A DNA stretch of 64,000 nt from an uncultured Duncaniella sp. (GTDB lineage: Bacteria; Bacteroidota; Bacteroidia; Bacteroidales; Muribaculaceae): assembly GCA_910589485.1 (NCBI GenBank), contig CAJUSW010000006.1:124001-188000 (forward strand), written 5' to 3'. The position numbers were made by a program, and so were the translations under genes. The notes under the pieces are model-generated. The model ran no database searches. It was not told the DNA's origin and saw only the letters and a program-made list of their open reading frames with translations. This document shows, piece after piece, positions 55,282-62,230 of the stretch (within the stretch, counting starts at the first letter, position 1; each line of letters opens with the position of its first letter).

Positions 55282-55956
55282 ATGACTGATCAAAACACAT
55301 CAGCTCTCCAGAATAATGTTCCCTCGACCGTCCCCCCGTTTGTCATCACCGTAGGCCGTCAGTTCGGTAGCGGAGGCCGTGAACTGGCCCGCGCACTGGC
55401 CGATGAGCTCGGCATAGCCTACTATGACAAGGAACTGCTGGTGGAGTCGGCCAAGCTCGCCGGCATCGAGCCTGAGTTCTTCGAGCAGAAGGATGAGCGT
55501 TTCCCCTCATTCCTGCACGGAATATTCTCATTCACGATGGGTGTCACCCCGATGTGCTATTACACCGGTGGCGGATCCATAACCGATGATTCGCTCTACA
55601 AGGCTATCAGTGATTTCCTCACGGCCGAGGCCGACAAGAGGTCGTTTGTGGTGGTGGGCCGTACTGCCGATTATATACTTAGGGATCATCCGAGGGTGGT
55701 CAATCTGTTTCTGCACGCTCCCATGGAGGAGTGTGTGAGACGCATCACGTCGAGAGCCGACGCGCTCACTCCTGAGAAGGCCGAGGCTATGGCCAAGCGC
55801 ACCAACCGCTGGCGTGCCGACTATTATAATTTCTTCACCGATAAGCAGTGGGGTAATGCGGCGAGCTATGATCTCACCATCGATACCTCGCGAATGACCA
55901 TGCCTCAGATTGTGGAGCTGGTGAAACATTATCTCAAGCTCCGTGGGCTGATATGA
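55282..55956 (+). CDS. Cytidylate kinase-like family protein
   Basis: 224 residues from ATG 55282. A P-loop reads TVGRQFGSGGRELARALAD, the glycine-rich form of the family (GRxxGSGG), followed by IAYYDKELL and 'SFVVVGRTADYILRD' with conserved Arg, and a lid 'NRWRADYYNFFTDKQWG'. These proteins are distant relatives of Cmk found widely in Firmicutes and Bacteroidetes; the nucleotide or other acceptor is not established. The Crp/Fnr gene follows after 30 bases and is probably in the same transcript. Confidence 0.9.
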   Translation: MTDQNTSALQNNVPSTVPPFVITVGRQFGSGGRELARALADELGIAYYDKELLVESAKLAGIEPEFFEQKDERFPSFLHGIFSFTMGVTPMCYYTGGGSITDDSLYKAISDFLTAEADKRSFVVVGRTADYILRDHPRVVNLFLHAPMEECVRRITSRADALTPEKAEAMAKRTNRWRADYYNFFTDKQWGNAASYDLTIDTSRMTMPQIVELVKHYLKLRGLI

Positions 55957-55986
55957 TGGCGGAGAGATGATATTTCCACAGGCGCC

Positions 55987-56565
55987 ATGGCTCAATTCAA
56001 TCATTATCTGGATGTACTTGATCTCTCGGAGGTCAGGGCATTGTGCATGAGCCGTGGCGAGCTTAGGGAATATGCCCGCGACGAGGCGTTTCTTCGCATC
56101 GGGGAGGTGTCGGAATATCTGGGGTTTGTGGAGTCGGGCTATTTCAAGTATGTGGTCCGGACGGCCGATGAGGTGGAACGGGTCGTGGGCCTGTCGTTTG
56201 AGAATGATTATGTGGGAGACATCAATAGTGCGCTTGCCGGATCTCCAACCGAGGTGTCGGTGGTGGCCGGACAGCGTAGCCGTGTGTGGACCGTGGGGAT
56301 GGGCGATTTCATAGAATTGGTTAGCGAAAAAGGCCTGGGGTATGCTATGGGCATAGAGGTGAGTCTGTTCAGGACCCTCTACACGAGGTATCTCGATATG
56401 TACAGGCTCACCCCCATGGAGCGGTATGTCAAGATCCTCACCATGTATCCCGACATTCTTCAGCGAGTGCCTTTGCGTGAGCTTGCGTCCTTCCTCTGCA
56501 TTACGCCTGTGCATCTCAGCCGTCTACGTAAGTCTATCGCGCGGGGCGGGGTCGCCAATGAGTGA
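55987..56565 (+). CDS. Crp/Fnr-family transcriptional regulator
   Basis: 192 residues. The N-terminal half is a cNMP-binding-like barrel (AFLRIGEVSEYLGFVESGYF, FENDYVGDINSALAG); the characteristic cAMP-contacting Arg/Glu pair is not visible, so a nucleotide ligand is unlikely. A dimerisation helix follows, and the C-terminus has LTPMERYVKIL then a winged HTH with 'VPLRELASFLCITPVHLSRLRKS', typical of the short Bacteroidetes Crp/Fnr-like group. It is downstream of the cytidylate kinase-like gene. Targets are unknown. Confidence 0.9.
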   Translation: MAQFNHYLDVLDLSEVRALCMSRGELREYARDEAFLRIGEVSEYLGFVESGYFKYVVRTADEVERVVGLSFENDYVGDINSALAGSPTEVSVVAGQRSRVWTVGMGDFIELVSEKGLGYAMGIEVSLFRTLYTRYLDMYRLTPMERYVKILTMYPDILQRVPLRELASFLCITPVHLSRLRKSIARGGVANE

Positions 56566-56573
56566 GATGCAAC

Positions 56574-58118
56574 CTATCGTGAATGGCTCATTTTTTCCGG
56601 CTCGCCGGGATACCACCACCCGTATCCATGGTCGGAGTAAGTGCCGGTGTCGGGGCGGTATTCGTATCTCCGGTCGTATTCAAATTCCGTCAACCGGTCG
56701 AAATGCTCGGGTATCTCACCGCCTATGCGGTTGCCCTGGCACCATAGGCGCACAGGGTGGAGCGATGCTATATCGGCCACACGCAGACGATTGTAGGAGC
56801 AATCGATCCTTGCGAGTATGGATAGGTCAAGCCCCTCGAAGCTGAGGGTTTCGAGCTGATTGTGGCTACAGTAAAGCCATTGGAGATGCCGGCAACCGGT
56901 GATGTCGAGGGTTGAGAGGGCATTGTCGCTGCAGTGAAGTTCGGTGAGATTGCGGTAACCCGACATGTCAAGTGAAGTGAATCGGTTGGAATAACAATAA
57001 TAATGGGCGAGAACCTCCTTCTGGTCGGATATGTCGAGCGACGTCAGCCGATTGTTGTAGCAATATATCCAATAGAGCCTGGGAGAACCGATTACGCTGA
57101 GGGATGAGATCTCGTTGTCCCCGCAGTTCAATATCTTCAGTTGCGGCGAGTTGCTGAGATCCAGTGACCTGAGCTCATTTTCATAGCAGAAACATTCGGA
57201 AAGATTGAATCGGTGGGGGATGTCGAGAGTGGTAAGTCGGTTTATCGCGCAACTTATGTGTTTCAAGGACACACATTCCGAAAGGTCGAGCGATTCCAGT
57301 CGACAATTGTGCACATCGAGGTTGGTAATTGTCCTGCACCATCCTATGTCGAGATGGCGCAGATTGTTGTAGGGGATGTGGAGTGACGTCAGCGACAGGC
57401 AACCGCTCAGGTCAATCTCCTCGAGTCCCGTATTGGTGCAGTCGATCTCGGTGAGCAAGGGGCAGTCGGACACATTGATTCTTGATATCTGATTCTTGGA
57501 GCACCGTAGGCTCACCAGCGCCTTGCATCCCGACAGGTCGATGTCGCCCTTGAGATAGCGCTCATTGAGATTTAGTGACAGCCGTCCGTTTTCGTATCTC
57601 ACCTCCGATCCCCATCGGTTGAGAGGCAGGTCGGATCCCCAATTCCCTCGGAAACGCCAGTTGGGTCCATCCGTGGCCTCATAGAGCCTCATCAGGTAGG
57701 CCCTTACCTCTTGTTCGGATGGCAACGTCACCCCCACCATGTCCTGATTGACGGTGATTTCCGCAGAGGCGCGTCCGGCAGTTATGCGTAGGGTGGTGGA
57801 TCGGGCCGTCTGCCCGGTGTTAGGGAGGGCTGAGTATGGAATTGAGATCTCTCCAGGTGTGCCGTATCTATGTTCGAGCACACCATTGAAATGCTCCGAA
57901 GTCGCCGGGATCTCGATTTTCCAATCCTTGTTGGTGGAGAACTGTATCATGACAATCCCGCCCTCGGGCAATGCCGACAGTGGCCCGGCATCGAGGATTG
58001 TCACGAAGTCGGGTTGCGGAGCTTCGGGTTCCTTCTCGGCATTGTCGGAGCACGAGCCGAGGAGGAGGGTCGGTATCAACATGAGGAGATAGGGAATGAG
58101 GCGGTGCGGCGATGTCAT
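56574..58118 (-). CDS. Leucine-rich-repeat lipoprotein with N-terminal BACON-like domain
   Basis: 514 residues. Lipobox LGSC (Cys23). Residues ~38-135 form a BACON-like Ig domain (FSTNKDWKIEIPATSEHF, ITVNQD). After a linker with the LYEATDGPNWRFRGNWGSD motif common in LRR proteins, residues ~190-480 hold about thirteen 21-22-residue LRRs of the form LxxLxCxxNxLxxLDLSxC, rich in Cys and Asn. LRR solenoids bind proteins or glycans at the cell surface. Convergent with the Crp/Fnr gene, with only eight bases between. Function unknown. Confidence 0.9.
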   Translation of the reverse strand: MTSPHRLIPYLLMLIPTLLLGSCSDNAEKEPEAPQPDFVTILDAGPLSALPEGGIVMIQFSTNKDWKIEIPATSEHFNGVLEHRYGTPGEISIPYSALPNTGQTARSTTLRITAGRASAEITVNQDMVGVTLPSEQEVRAYLMRLYEATDGPNWRFRGNWGSDLPLNRWGSEVRYENGRLSLNLNERYLKGDIDLSGCKALVSLRCSKNQISRINVSDCPLLTEIDCTNTGLEEIDLSGCLSLTSLHIPYNNLRHLDIGWCRTITNLDVHNCRLESLDLSECVSLKHISCAINRLTTLDIPHRFNLSECFCYENELRSLDLSNSPQLKILNCGDNEISSLSVIGSPRLYWIYCYNNRLTSLDISDQKEVLAHYYCYSNRFTSLDMSGYRNLTELHCSDNALSTLDITGCRHLQWLYCSHNQLETLSFEGLDLSILARIDCSYNRLRVADIASLHPVRLWCQGNRIGGEIPEHFDRLTEFEYDRRYEYRPDTGTYSDHGYGWWYPGEPEKMSHSR

Positions 58119-58127
58119 GGTGTGTTG

Positions 58128-58862
58128 CTATTGAGGATGCTCGGAAATGTAATTATCGATGAAATCAATGTAGACCATAGGGTCTGCTGCGATAGCATTG
58201 GCGGCTTCCTTGCGGGTCTCCTTGTCGGATACAAATTTCTCGGTCAATGCGTCGCCCAAAGCTTCATGTGACTTTGCTATCTCGGTGACACCCCAGAAAC
58301 ACCAGGCTTTGTTGCACCCCTTTTGCAGAGGGTTGGTATAGAACATGGCTATCCGGCCGGTGTCGCGGAATCTCACGGCCCAGTACTCCATCCATTGGTC
58401 TATATTCAATTTGCCACGGACACAGTTGCCGACGTAAGTGAGTTTGCATAGGTCAACGTTCTTACCGGCATGTTCGCGTTTCAGCATCTTATGCATAGTG
58501 CGACCGCCCAATGCGTTGGTCTTGCCGTTGAACGATACGTAGAAATCTCCGTCCTTGAAATCGGGGTGAGTACTGCTGATTATCAATATGGAATCGGTGT
58601 CCTTGGCTTGGCATTTCACTGATTTCCCGTCAGGGTCGGGGAGGATGTGGAAATTATGGGCGGGGACAAGATATGTCTGTCGATGGGTGCGCCAATGCTT
58701 TACGAGCGGGCCTTCGTAGACACTTCCGTCCTTGAACCATACTTTGGCGGCATTGATTCTCTCGGGAGTTTTTTCTTTGTTGCCGGCATTGGCAAGGACC
58801 GGTGATGAAAGGGCGATGGCACATATCGCCACGGCTGTGAAAAGGTTGTACATACGGCTCAT
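58128..58862 (-). CDS. Periplasmic protein of unknown function, paralogue of the next gene upstream
   Basis: 244 residues with a signal peptide (to about LANA). It shows the same layout as the 235-residue protein encoded 17 bases upstream: a KDGSVYEGPLVKHW strand pattern, a 'DTDSI' turn, a DPMVYIDFIDNYI-type C-terminal helix and an alternating charged middle. Two Cys pairs are visible (LCKLTYVGNCVRG; GCNKAWCFWG). I do not recognise a named family. It is the second gene of the pair and is probably co-transcribed with it; only nine bases separate its stop from the LRR lipoprotein start. Confidence 0.75.
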   Translation of the reverse strand: MSRMYNLFTAVAICAIALSSPVLANAGNKEKTPERINAAKVWFKDGSVYEGPLVKHWRTHRQTYLVPAHNFHILPDPDGKSVKCQAKDTDSILIISSTHPDFKDGDFYVSFNGKTNALGGRTMHKMLKREHAGKNVDLCKLTYVGNCVRGKLNIDQWMEYWAVRFRDTGRIAMFYTNPLQKGCNKAWCFWGVTEIAKSHEALGDALTEKFVSDKETRKEAANAIAADPMVYIDFIDNYISEHPQ

Positions 58863-58879
58863 AAGTAAGGGGATATAGG

Positions 58880-59587
58880 CTATTGGATGGTTTTAAGATA
58901 TTCTTCGTACACATCGAGCATAATCTCGGGATGTTTGCCAATTTCTTTCTTAGCCTTTTTGTTGGACTTGAAATAGGCTTCGAGGTATTCAACAAGACCG
59001 GGGTTCTTGTCCTTGAGGAATTTCTTGATTATCACGAGGTTGAAATTTCCGTTGTTTTTACAATAGAATGGGTACGATATGGTGTCGCCATCGATGTGAA
59101 GGCATAACATTGGCTGGAGTTCGGGATATGAGTTCACGTTCCTGCCGTTTCCGATAAGGACGTGGGTCCATACCATCGGGATTACGATTTGGGCGTGTTC
59201 GGATTTTGGTCCCATGCCTGACATCCAGCGTGTGATGTTCTTGGTGTTGCCTATTTTGGGCTGAGGAACGGACATCATGCGGTAGGTTTTCAGTTCTCCC
59301 TCCCCGCGCAACGGGAAATATACCGAATCGACATCTTCGCCGTTCAGATTGAGTTTACGGCCATCGTTGGTCAACATGACAAAGGTCTTGTTGAAACCTT
59401 TTTTTAATGCGCTGGTCCAGTACGTTGAGATTATTCCTTTTTCCACGGAGCCGTCGGGCATAGTTACCTCCACTACCATTTCGTTTTCTTTGTCGGCTTT
59501 GTCCTTTTTCTCCTTTTTCGCGCCGGCATCCGGTACGAATGCGAGGAGTAGCACCACCGACAGGATCATTCTGCACAGTGTAGTCAT
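58880..59587 (-). CDS. Periplasmic protein of unknown function, first of a paralogous pair
   Basis: 235 residues with a signal peptide (to about DAGA) followed by a Lys/Asp/Glu-rich stretch (KKEKKDKADKENE). The core begins with MPDGSVEKGIISTYW, matching KDGSVYEGPLVKHW in its paralogue, then GEDVDSVYFPL and a C-terminal helical segment (PGLVEYLEAYFKSNKKAKKE, PEIMLDVYEEYLKT). No catalytic motif is visible. A -7 box (59637-59644) and a palindrome (59667-59682) precede it. Function unknown. Confidence 0.75.
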   Translation of the reverse strand: MTTLCRMILSVVLLLAFVPDAGAKKEKKDKADKENEMVVEVTMPDGSVEKGIISTYWTSALKKGFNKTFVMLTNDGRKLNLNGEDVDSVYFPLRGEGELKTYRMMSVPQPKIGNTKNITRWMSGMGPKSEHAQIVIPMVWTHVLIGNGRNVNSYPELQPMLCLHIDGDTISYPFYCKNNGNFNLVIIKKFLKDKNPGLVEYLEAYFKSNKKAKKEIGKHPEIMLDVYEEYLKTIQ

Positions 59588-59636
59588 GTGTAAAATAAGC
59601 TATAAGTTATTTAAAATCCAATAATATGTCTCTTCG

Positions 59637-59644
59637 CAAAGGTA
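59637..59644 (-). promoter_or_regulatory. Candidate -7 box for the paralogous pair
   Basis: TACCTTTG on the minus strand, 49 bases before the ATG; the nearest TTTG is 27 bases upstream, longer than the standard spacing. Confidence 0.5.
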
Positions 59645-59666
59645 AGCAGATTGGATGGACCGTGCA

Positions 59667-59682
59667 CTAAACAAATGTTTAG
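59667..59682. promoter_or_regulatory. Palindrome between two divergent promoters
   Basis: CTAAACAAATGTTTAG has perfectly matched 7-base arms. It lies between the minus-strand -7 box at 59637 and the tRNA-Pro -33 box at 59698, so a bound protein could affect either promoter. Confidence 0.45.
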
Positions 59683-59697
59683 AAATGCGCTAAAGTT

Positions 59698-59729
59698 TTT
59701 GTGGAATTATAAAAAACTTCGTATCTTTG
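59698..59729 (+). promoter_or_regulatory. Promoter of tRNA-Pro
   Basis: -33 TTTG (59698-59701) and -7 TATCTTTG (59722-59729) are separated by 20 bases. Confidence 0.85.
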
Positions 59730-59778
59730 CACCACGGAAATGTATATCGGCTATGCCGTTATGATCATCAGTCCGTAT

Positions 59779-59852
59779 CGGGGCGTAGCGCAGTCCGGTA
59801 GCGCACCTGGTTTGGGACCAGGTGGTCGCAGGTTCGAATCCTGTCACCCCGA
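59779..59852 (+). tRNA. tRNA-Pro (anticodon TGG)
   Basis: Acceptor CGGGGCG/CACCCCG with one mismatch (C6-A67), D arm, anticodon stem CCTGG/CCAGG with loop TTTGGGA (anticodon TGG), and T arm GGTTCGAATCC. The 3' CCA is not fully encoded (ACCG follows). It decodes proline CCN codons. Its own promoter and terminator flank it. Confidence 0.95.
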
Positions 59853-59866
59853 CCGATGTATAATCA

Positions 59867-59902
59867 CTCCGAAATGAGCAGAACTCGTTTCGGAGTTTTT
59901 TT
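59867..59902 (+). terminator. Rho-independent terminator of tRNA-Pro
   Basis: CTCCGAAATGAG (59867-59878) pairs with CTCGTTTCGGAG (59884-59895), one G-U pair, followed by seven T. Confidence 0.85.
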
Positions 59903-59934
59903 AGTATAAAGGGGGGACGGTGTAGAAAATAGAC

Positions 59935-59985
59935 TTGGACCATGGAGCCAGAGAGTTTTGGGTTTAGACCAGAGGGCCAGAGATC
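59935..59985. repeat. Two copies of the dispersed motif
   Basis: A degenerate copy (GGACCATGGAGCCAGAGAG, within 59935-59955) is followed by a close copy (AGACCAGAGGGCCAGAGATC, 59966-59985). Confidence 0.65.
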
Positions 59986-60000
59986 TTTTTTTATAGATAT

Positions 60001-60042
60001 AATGGCTCCTGCCCGTCACGGGTGGGAGTCATTCGTTTTTTT
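60001..60042 (+). terminator. Orphan rho-independent terminator
   Basis: AATGGCTCCTGCCCG (60001-60015) and CGGGTGGGAGTCATT (60019-60033) form a long stem with G-U pairs, followed by CG and seven T. No gene ends here: tRNA-Pro already has its own terminator and the next gene is on the other strand. It could end a small RNA. Confidence 0.65.
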
Positions 60043-60087
60043 AATATTGTAGCAGTATGTCAAGGGGCTCTTGCCGATCGGTGGGGG

Positions 60088-60119
60088 AGTTTATAGGTTT
60101 AGAAGTTTATAGGTTTATG
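60088..60119. repeat. Short run of the RGTTTATN octamer
   Basis: AGTTTATA GGTTTA then, after GA, AGTTTATA GGTTTATG: the same octamer that forms the array at 62915-63002. Confidence 0.7.
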
Positions 60120-60216
60120 GCCTATCCTTTTTGCTATGAATATGATTTTGTAGCTCTCCTAATTTCTGTAACCTTATTGCTAGTTCCGGTGGGAACGGCG
60201 GAGGTCGGCGCTCCGC

Positions 60217-60981
60217 TTAGGTGGGTATGGGTGGTCGGGGGATTGGTGCATCGTCAGCGGGGTGGCCTTGCGGGCCCTCGCGGGTGGGCAGGCTCCAGCG
60301 GAGGATGGACGTTGGATCGGTAAGGACGAGTATGGCGGTCTCGACCGGGGGCTCGGGTTTCGGGGGCCGTTGTGTGGTGTGGCCCTGCATGCCGAGGTAG
60401 AAGAAGGCGGGAATCTGTTCCCTGTCGACGTTTATGTGTATGACAAGGAAGCCTATGCCGCACAATAATGGGAACAGTGCGGAGCAGAGGCTGAGGAATT
60501 TCCCGGGGTCGGGTTGCATGGGGGAGTAGCCTTTGTATTCCTGGGTGTTGAGCAGGAGCATGAAGGCGGGGGAGGTGCCGCGGACGCTGTCGGGGCGGGA
60601 GTAGGAGGCGTAACGGATGCGTTTGTGCAGGGTTTTGACCTGACGGCGGGTGTAGCCGGTGTATTCGGGGTACATACCCGAGAATTCGCGTTGTTTCCCC
60701 TCGCGTGAGAGGTAGAGGAGTGCAGTTGCGCCTTCGGGGGATGTGGCGAGTCGGTAGTCGAGATATGAGCGGAGGAGTTCGGTTGAGTCGTAGCCTTTTG
60801 GGTCTACGATTACGATTGGGCGCGGGCGGGAGAGTCGGCGGGCGCGTTCGAGCCGGGATATGACGGATTTCTCGACGGGGGAGAGTTCCCGGCCGAGAAA
60901 GCGTGAGAATGGGTGGCACCAGATGTCTGGGCGACGGATTCGTTTTGTCAGGTGGGTTACCTTGTGGCTCGTTGGTTTCAT
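60217..60981 (-). CDS. Unrecognised protein, 254 residues
   Basis: The frame starts at an ATG (60981) preceded 9 bases upstream by a -7 box TACCTTTG, so expression is plausible. The first ~130 residues are basic (KRIRRPDIWCHPFSRFLGRE, LSRPRPIVIVDPKGYDSTEL) and could be a degenerate nucleotide-binding or DNA-associated domain; the centre has one hydrophobic segment (FLSLCSALFPLLCGIGFLVI) and the C-terminus is Pro-rich. I do not recognise a family. The G/C-rich codon use is like its neighbours. It is flanked by repeat-rich intergenic DNA and may be a poorly conserved or recently acquired gene. Confidence 0.55.
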   Translation of the reverse strand: MKPTSHKVTHLTKRIRRPDIWCHPFSRFLGRELSPVEKSVISRLERARRLSRPRPIVIVDPKGYDSTELLRSYLDYRLATSPEGATALLYLSREGKQREFSGMYPEYTGYTRRQVKTLHKRIRYASYSRPDSVRGTSPAFMLLLNTQEYKGYSPMQPDPGKFLSLCSALFPLLCGIGFLVIHINVDREQIPAFFYLGMQGHTTQRPPKPEPPVETAILVLTDPTSILRWSLPTREGPQGHPADDAPIPRPPIPT

Positions 60982-60989
60982 ATCACCGG

Positions 60990-60997
60990 CAAAGGTA
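60990..60997 (-). promoter_or_regulatory. Candidate -7 box for the unrecognised gene
   Basis: TACCTTTG on the minus strand, very near the start codon; no clear -33 element. Confidence 0.45.
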
Positions 60998-61048
60998 GGT
61001 TACCGGGGAGGGTGATATGGTGCGATAATGTCGTGTTGGCACGAATTT

Positions 61049-61069
61049 TAAGACCAGAGGGCCAGGGAT
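61049..61069. repeat. Copy of the dispersed motif
   Basis: AGACCAGAGGGCCAGGGAT, one base from the copy at 59966 over its first 19 bases, again intergenic and followed by a T-rich stretch. Confidence 0.6.
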
Positions 61070-61256
61070 TTTTTATTTTTAAGTATATAGGGGAAAGTAT
61101 AGAGTATAGGAATTAGATTATTAAGCCCGGTTTTTAGATGTATATTAATGGGATATAGGAGGTTAGTGAGGGTGGATGCGGGGAATTATAGGACGTCTTC
61201 GACGCCCGTTTTGGTGTGTATTTCATTTTCCCCACACCTCGGGATCGCGCAAATCT

Positions 61257-61478
61257 TGCCCTAACGGGCGATTTGCACGTTCCCTCGTGGTGGGGCTATA
61301 ATTACATCGTCTCTTCGAGGCTTAGTGGGAGGGAGGCCTGCGGGACAGCTACGATAGGCTCGTGATGGGGAAATTACATCGCCGCTTCGAGGCTTGGTGG
61401 GTGGTGTAGCCTGACGGGCATTTGCTTGTCAAGCTCGTGGTGGGCTACGAGTACATCGCCTCTTCGAGGCTTAATGGG
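61257..61478. repeat. Three imperfect tandem units of about 70-78 bp
   Basis: Each unit has a GGGC/GGAC-containing left part, CTCGTGGTGGGG or a close variant, then TACATCG..CTTCGAGGCTT and GTGGG. The right-hand cores lie at about 61302-61329, 61374-61401 and 61451-61478. Each core holds a small TTC-loop hairpin, and unit one is preceded by a GCAAATC...GATTTGC hairpin (61249-61277). The 526-base gap 60982-61507 shows no ORF. Confidence 0.7.
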
Positions 61479-61507
61479 TATGGGGTGTTAGGTTAGGATA
61501 TGTGTGT

Positions 61508-61810
61508 TCAGATATTTCGTTTCCTAAGTCGCTCCATATTCTTTTTGTCGTAAGACTCCCCTCGGGAGACAAGATATTCGAATTTTACGAGGTCGCCGTC
61601 AATTTGAATATGAAGAACGAAAAAAGCCCGTTTGCTCCCTATTCTTATGCGATATACGCTATTGAGGCTCTCGATCTTTCGGCAATTACTGATTTCCTCG
61701 AGCGAATTAGCATCAATAACGTTATTAATTGCTTCAACGACCGAATGGTGAATTTTTCCGGAAAGGTTATCAAGAGCTTTGGTAAACTCTTTGGAGAAAT
61801 CAACTTTCAT
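61508..61810 (-). CDS. RelE/ParE-family toxin of a type II toxin-antitoxin system
   Basis: 100 residues, typical of RelE/HigB-like toxins. The layout is helix-helix-sheet: MKVDFSKEFTKALDNLSGKI, then a 'CRKIESLNSVYRIRIGSKRAFF' strand pair with the conserved R-x-R-x-G turn, and a C-terminal 'FEYLVSRGESYDKKNMERL' tail. Family members cut mRNA on the ribosome or poison gyrase; which applies here cannot be read. The start overlaps the antitoxin stop by four bases, so the two are translationally coupled. Confidence 0.85.
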   Translation of the reverse strand: MKVDFSKEFTKALDNLSGKIHHSVVEAINNVIDANSLEEISNCRKIESLNSVYRIRIGSKRAFFVLHIQIDGDLVKFEYLVSRGESYDKKNMERLRKRNI

Positions 61811-62082
61811 CTGTATTTACCAATGCCATGACGGCGCATGAAGTCATCCTTTTCACTTTCATTTACCATAACTTGTCCTTCAGGACGGGTAGATATGAGA
61901 TAATGGTATAGCTCGGCATCTTCCATCCCGTTGGCTTCCTCAATCAAGAGTTGCTCGATGTATTTTTTGAGATTGATGCCCATGGCGGCAGCCTTCAAGG
62001 TCAATGCTCGGAATACATCCTCGGGTATGTCGATCAACTTGCGGTGGGAAGGTTGTGCGGGATTTGCTGATATAGTGCTCAT
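61807..62082 (-). CDS. Antitoxin partner of the RelE-type toxin
   Basis: 91 residues from ATG 62082; a much longer frame to 62487 overlaps gpmA on the other strand and is not credible. The N-terminal part 'RKLIDIPEDVFRALTLKAAAMGINLKKYIEQLL' is a ribbon-helix-helix type DNA-binding segment; the acidic tail (EDAELYHYLI, NESEKDDFMRR) would wrap the toxin. Antitoxins of this class repress their own operon; a perfect palindrome lies inside the promoter. Antitoxin first, toxin second. Confidence 0.85.
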   Translation of the reverse strand: MSTISANPAQPSHRKLIDIPEDVFRALTLKAAAMGINLKKYIEQLLIEEANGMEDAELYHYLISTRPEGQVMVNESEKDDFMRRHGIGKYR

Positions 62083-62100
62083 GTCGTTTATGTTTTTATG

Positions 62101-62132
62101 CAAAGATATATTATATATATCGTATATACAAA
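62101..62132 (-). promoter_or_regulatory. Promoter and operator of the toxin-antitoxin operon
   Basis: On the minus strand, -33 TTTG (62129-62132) and -7 TATCTTTG (62101-62108) are 20 bases apart. The perfect palindrome GATATATTATATATATC (62105-62121) overlaps the -7 box and the spacer, a natural binding site for the antitoxin-toxin complex. Confidence 0.8.
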
Positions 62133-62230
62133 TTTCAGCGGGTGATAGTTTCTTAAAAGGAGTTCTTTGATTCTTTTGGGGGCGAACTATGGGGTAGGGG
62201 TGGGTGTTTTTGAGATAAACGATTGTAATT

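Noticed and set aside
60057..60323. 88-codon plus-strand ORF over the octamer run
   Set aside because: It contains simple repeats, overlaps the minus-strand gene and has no recognisable domain.
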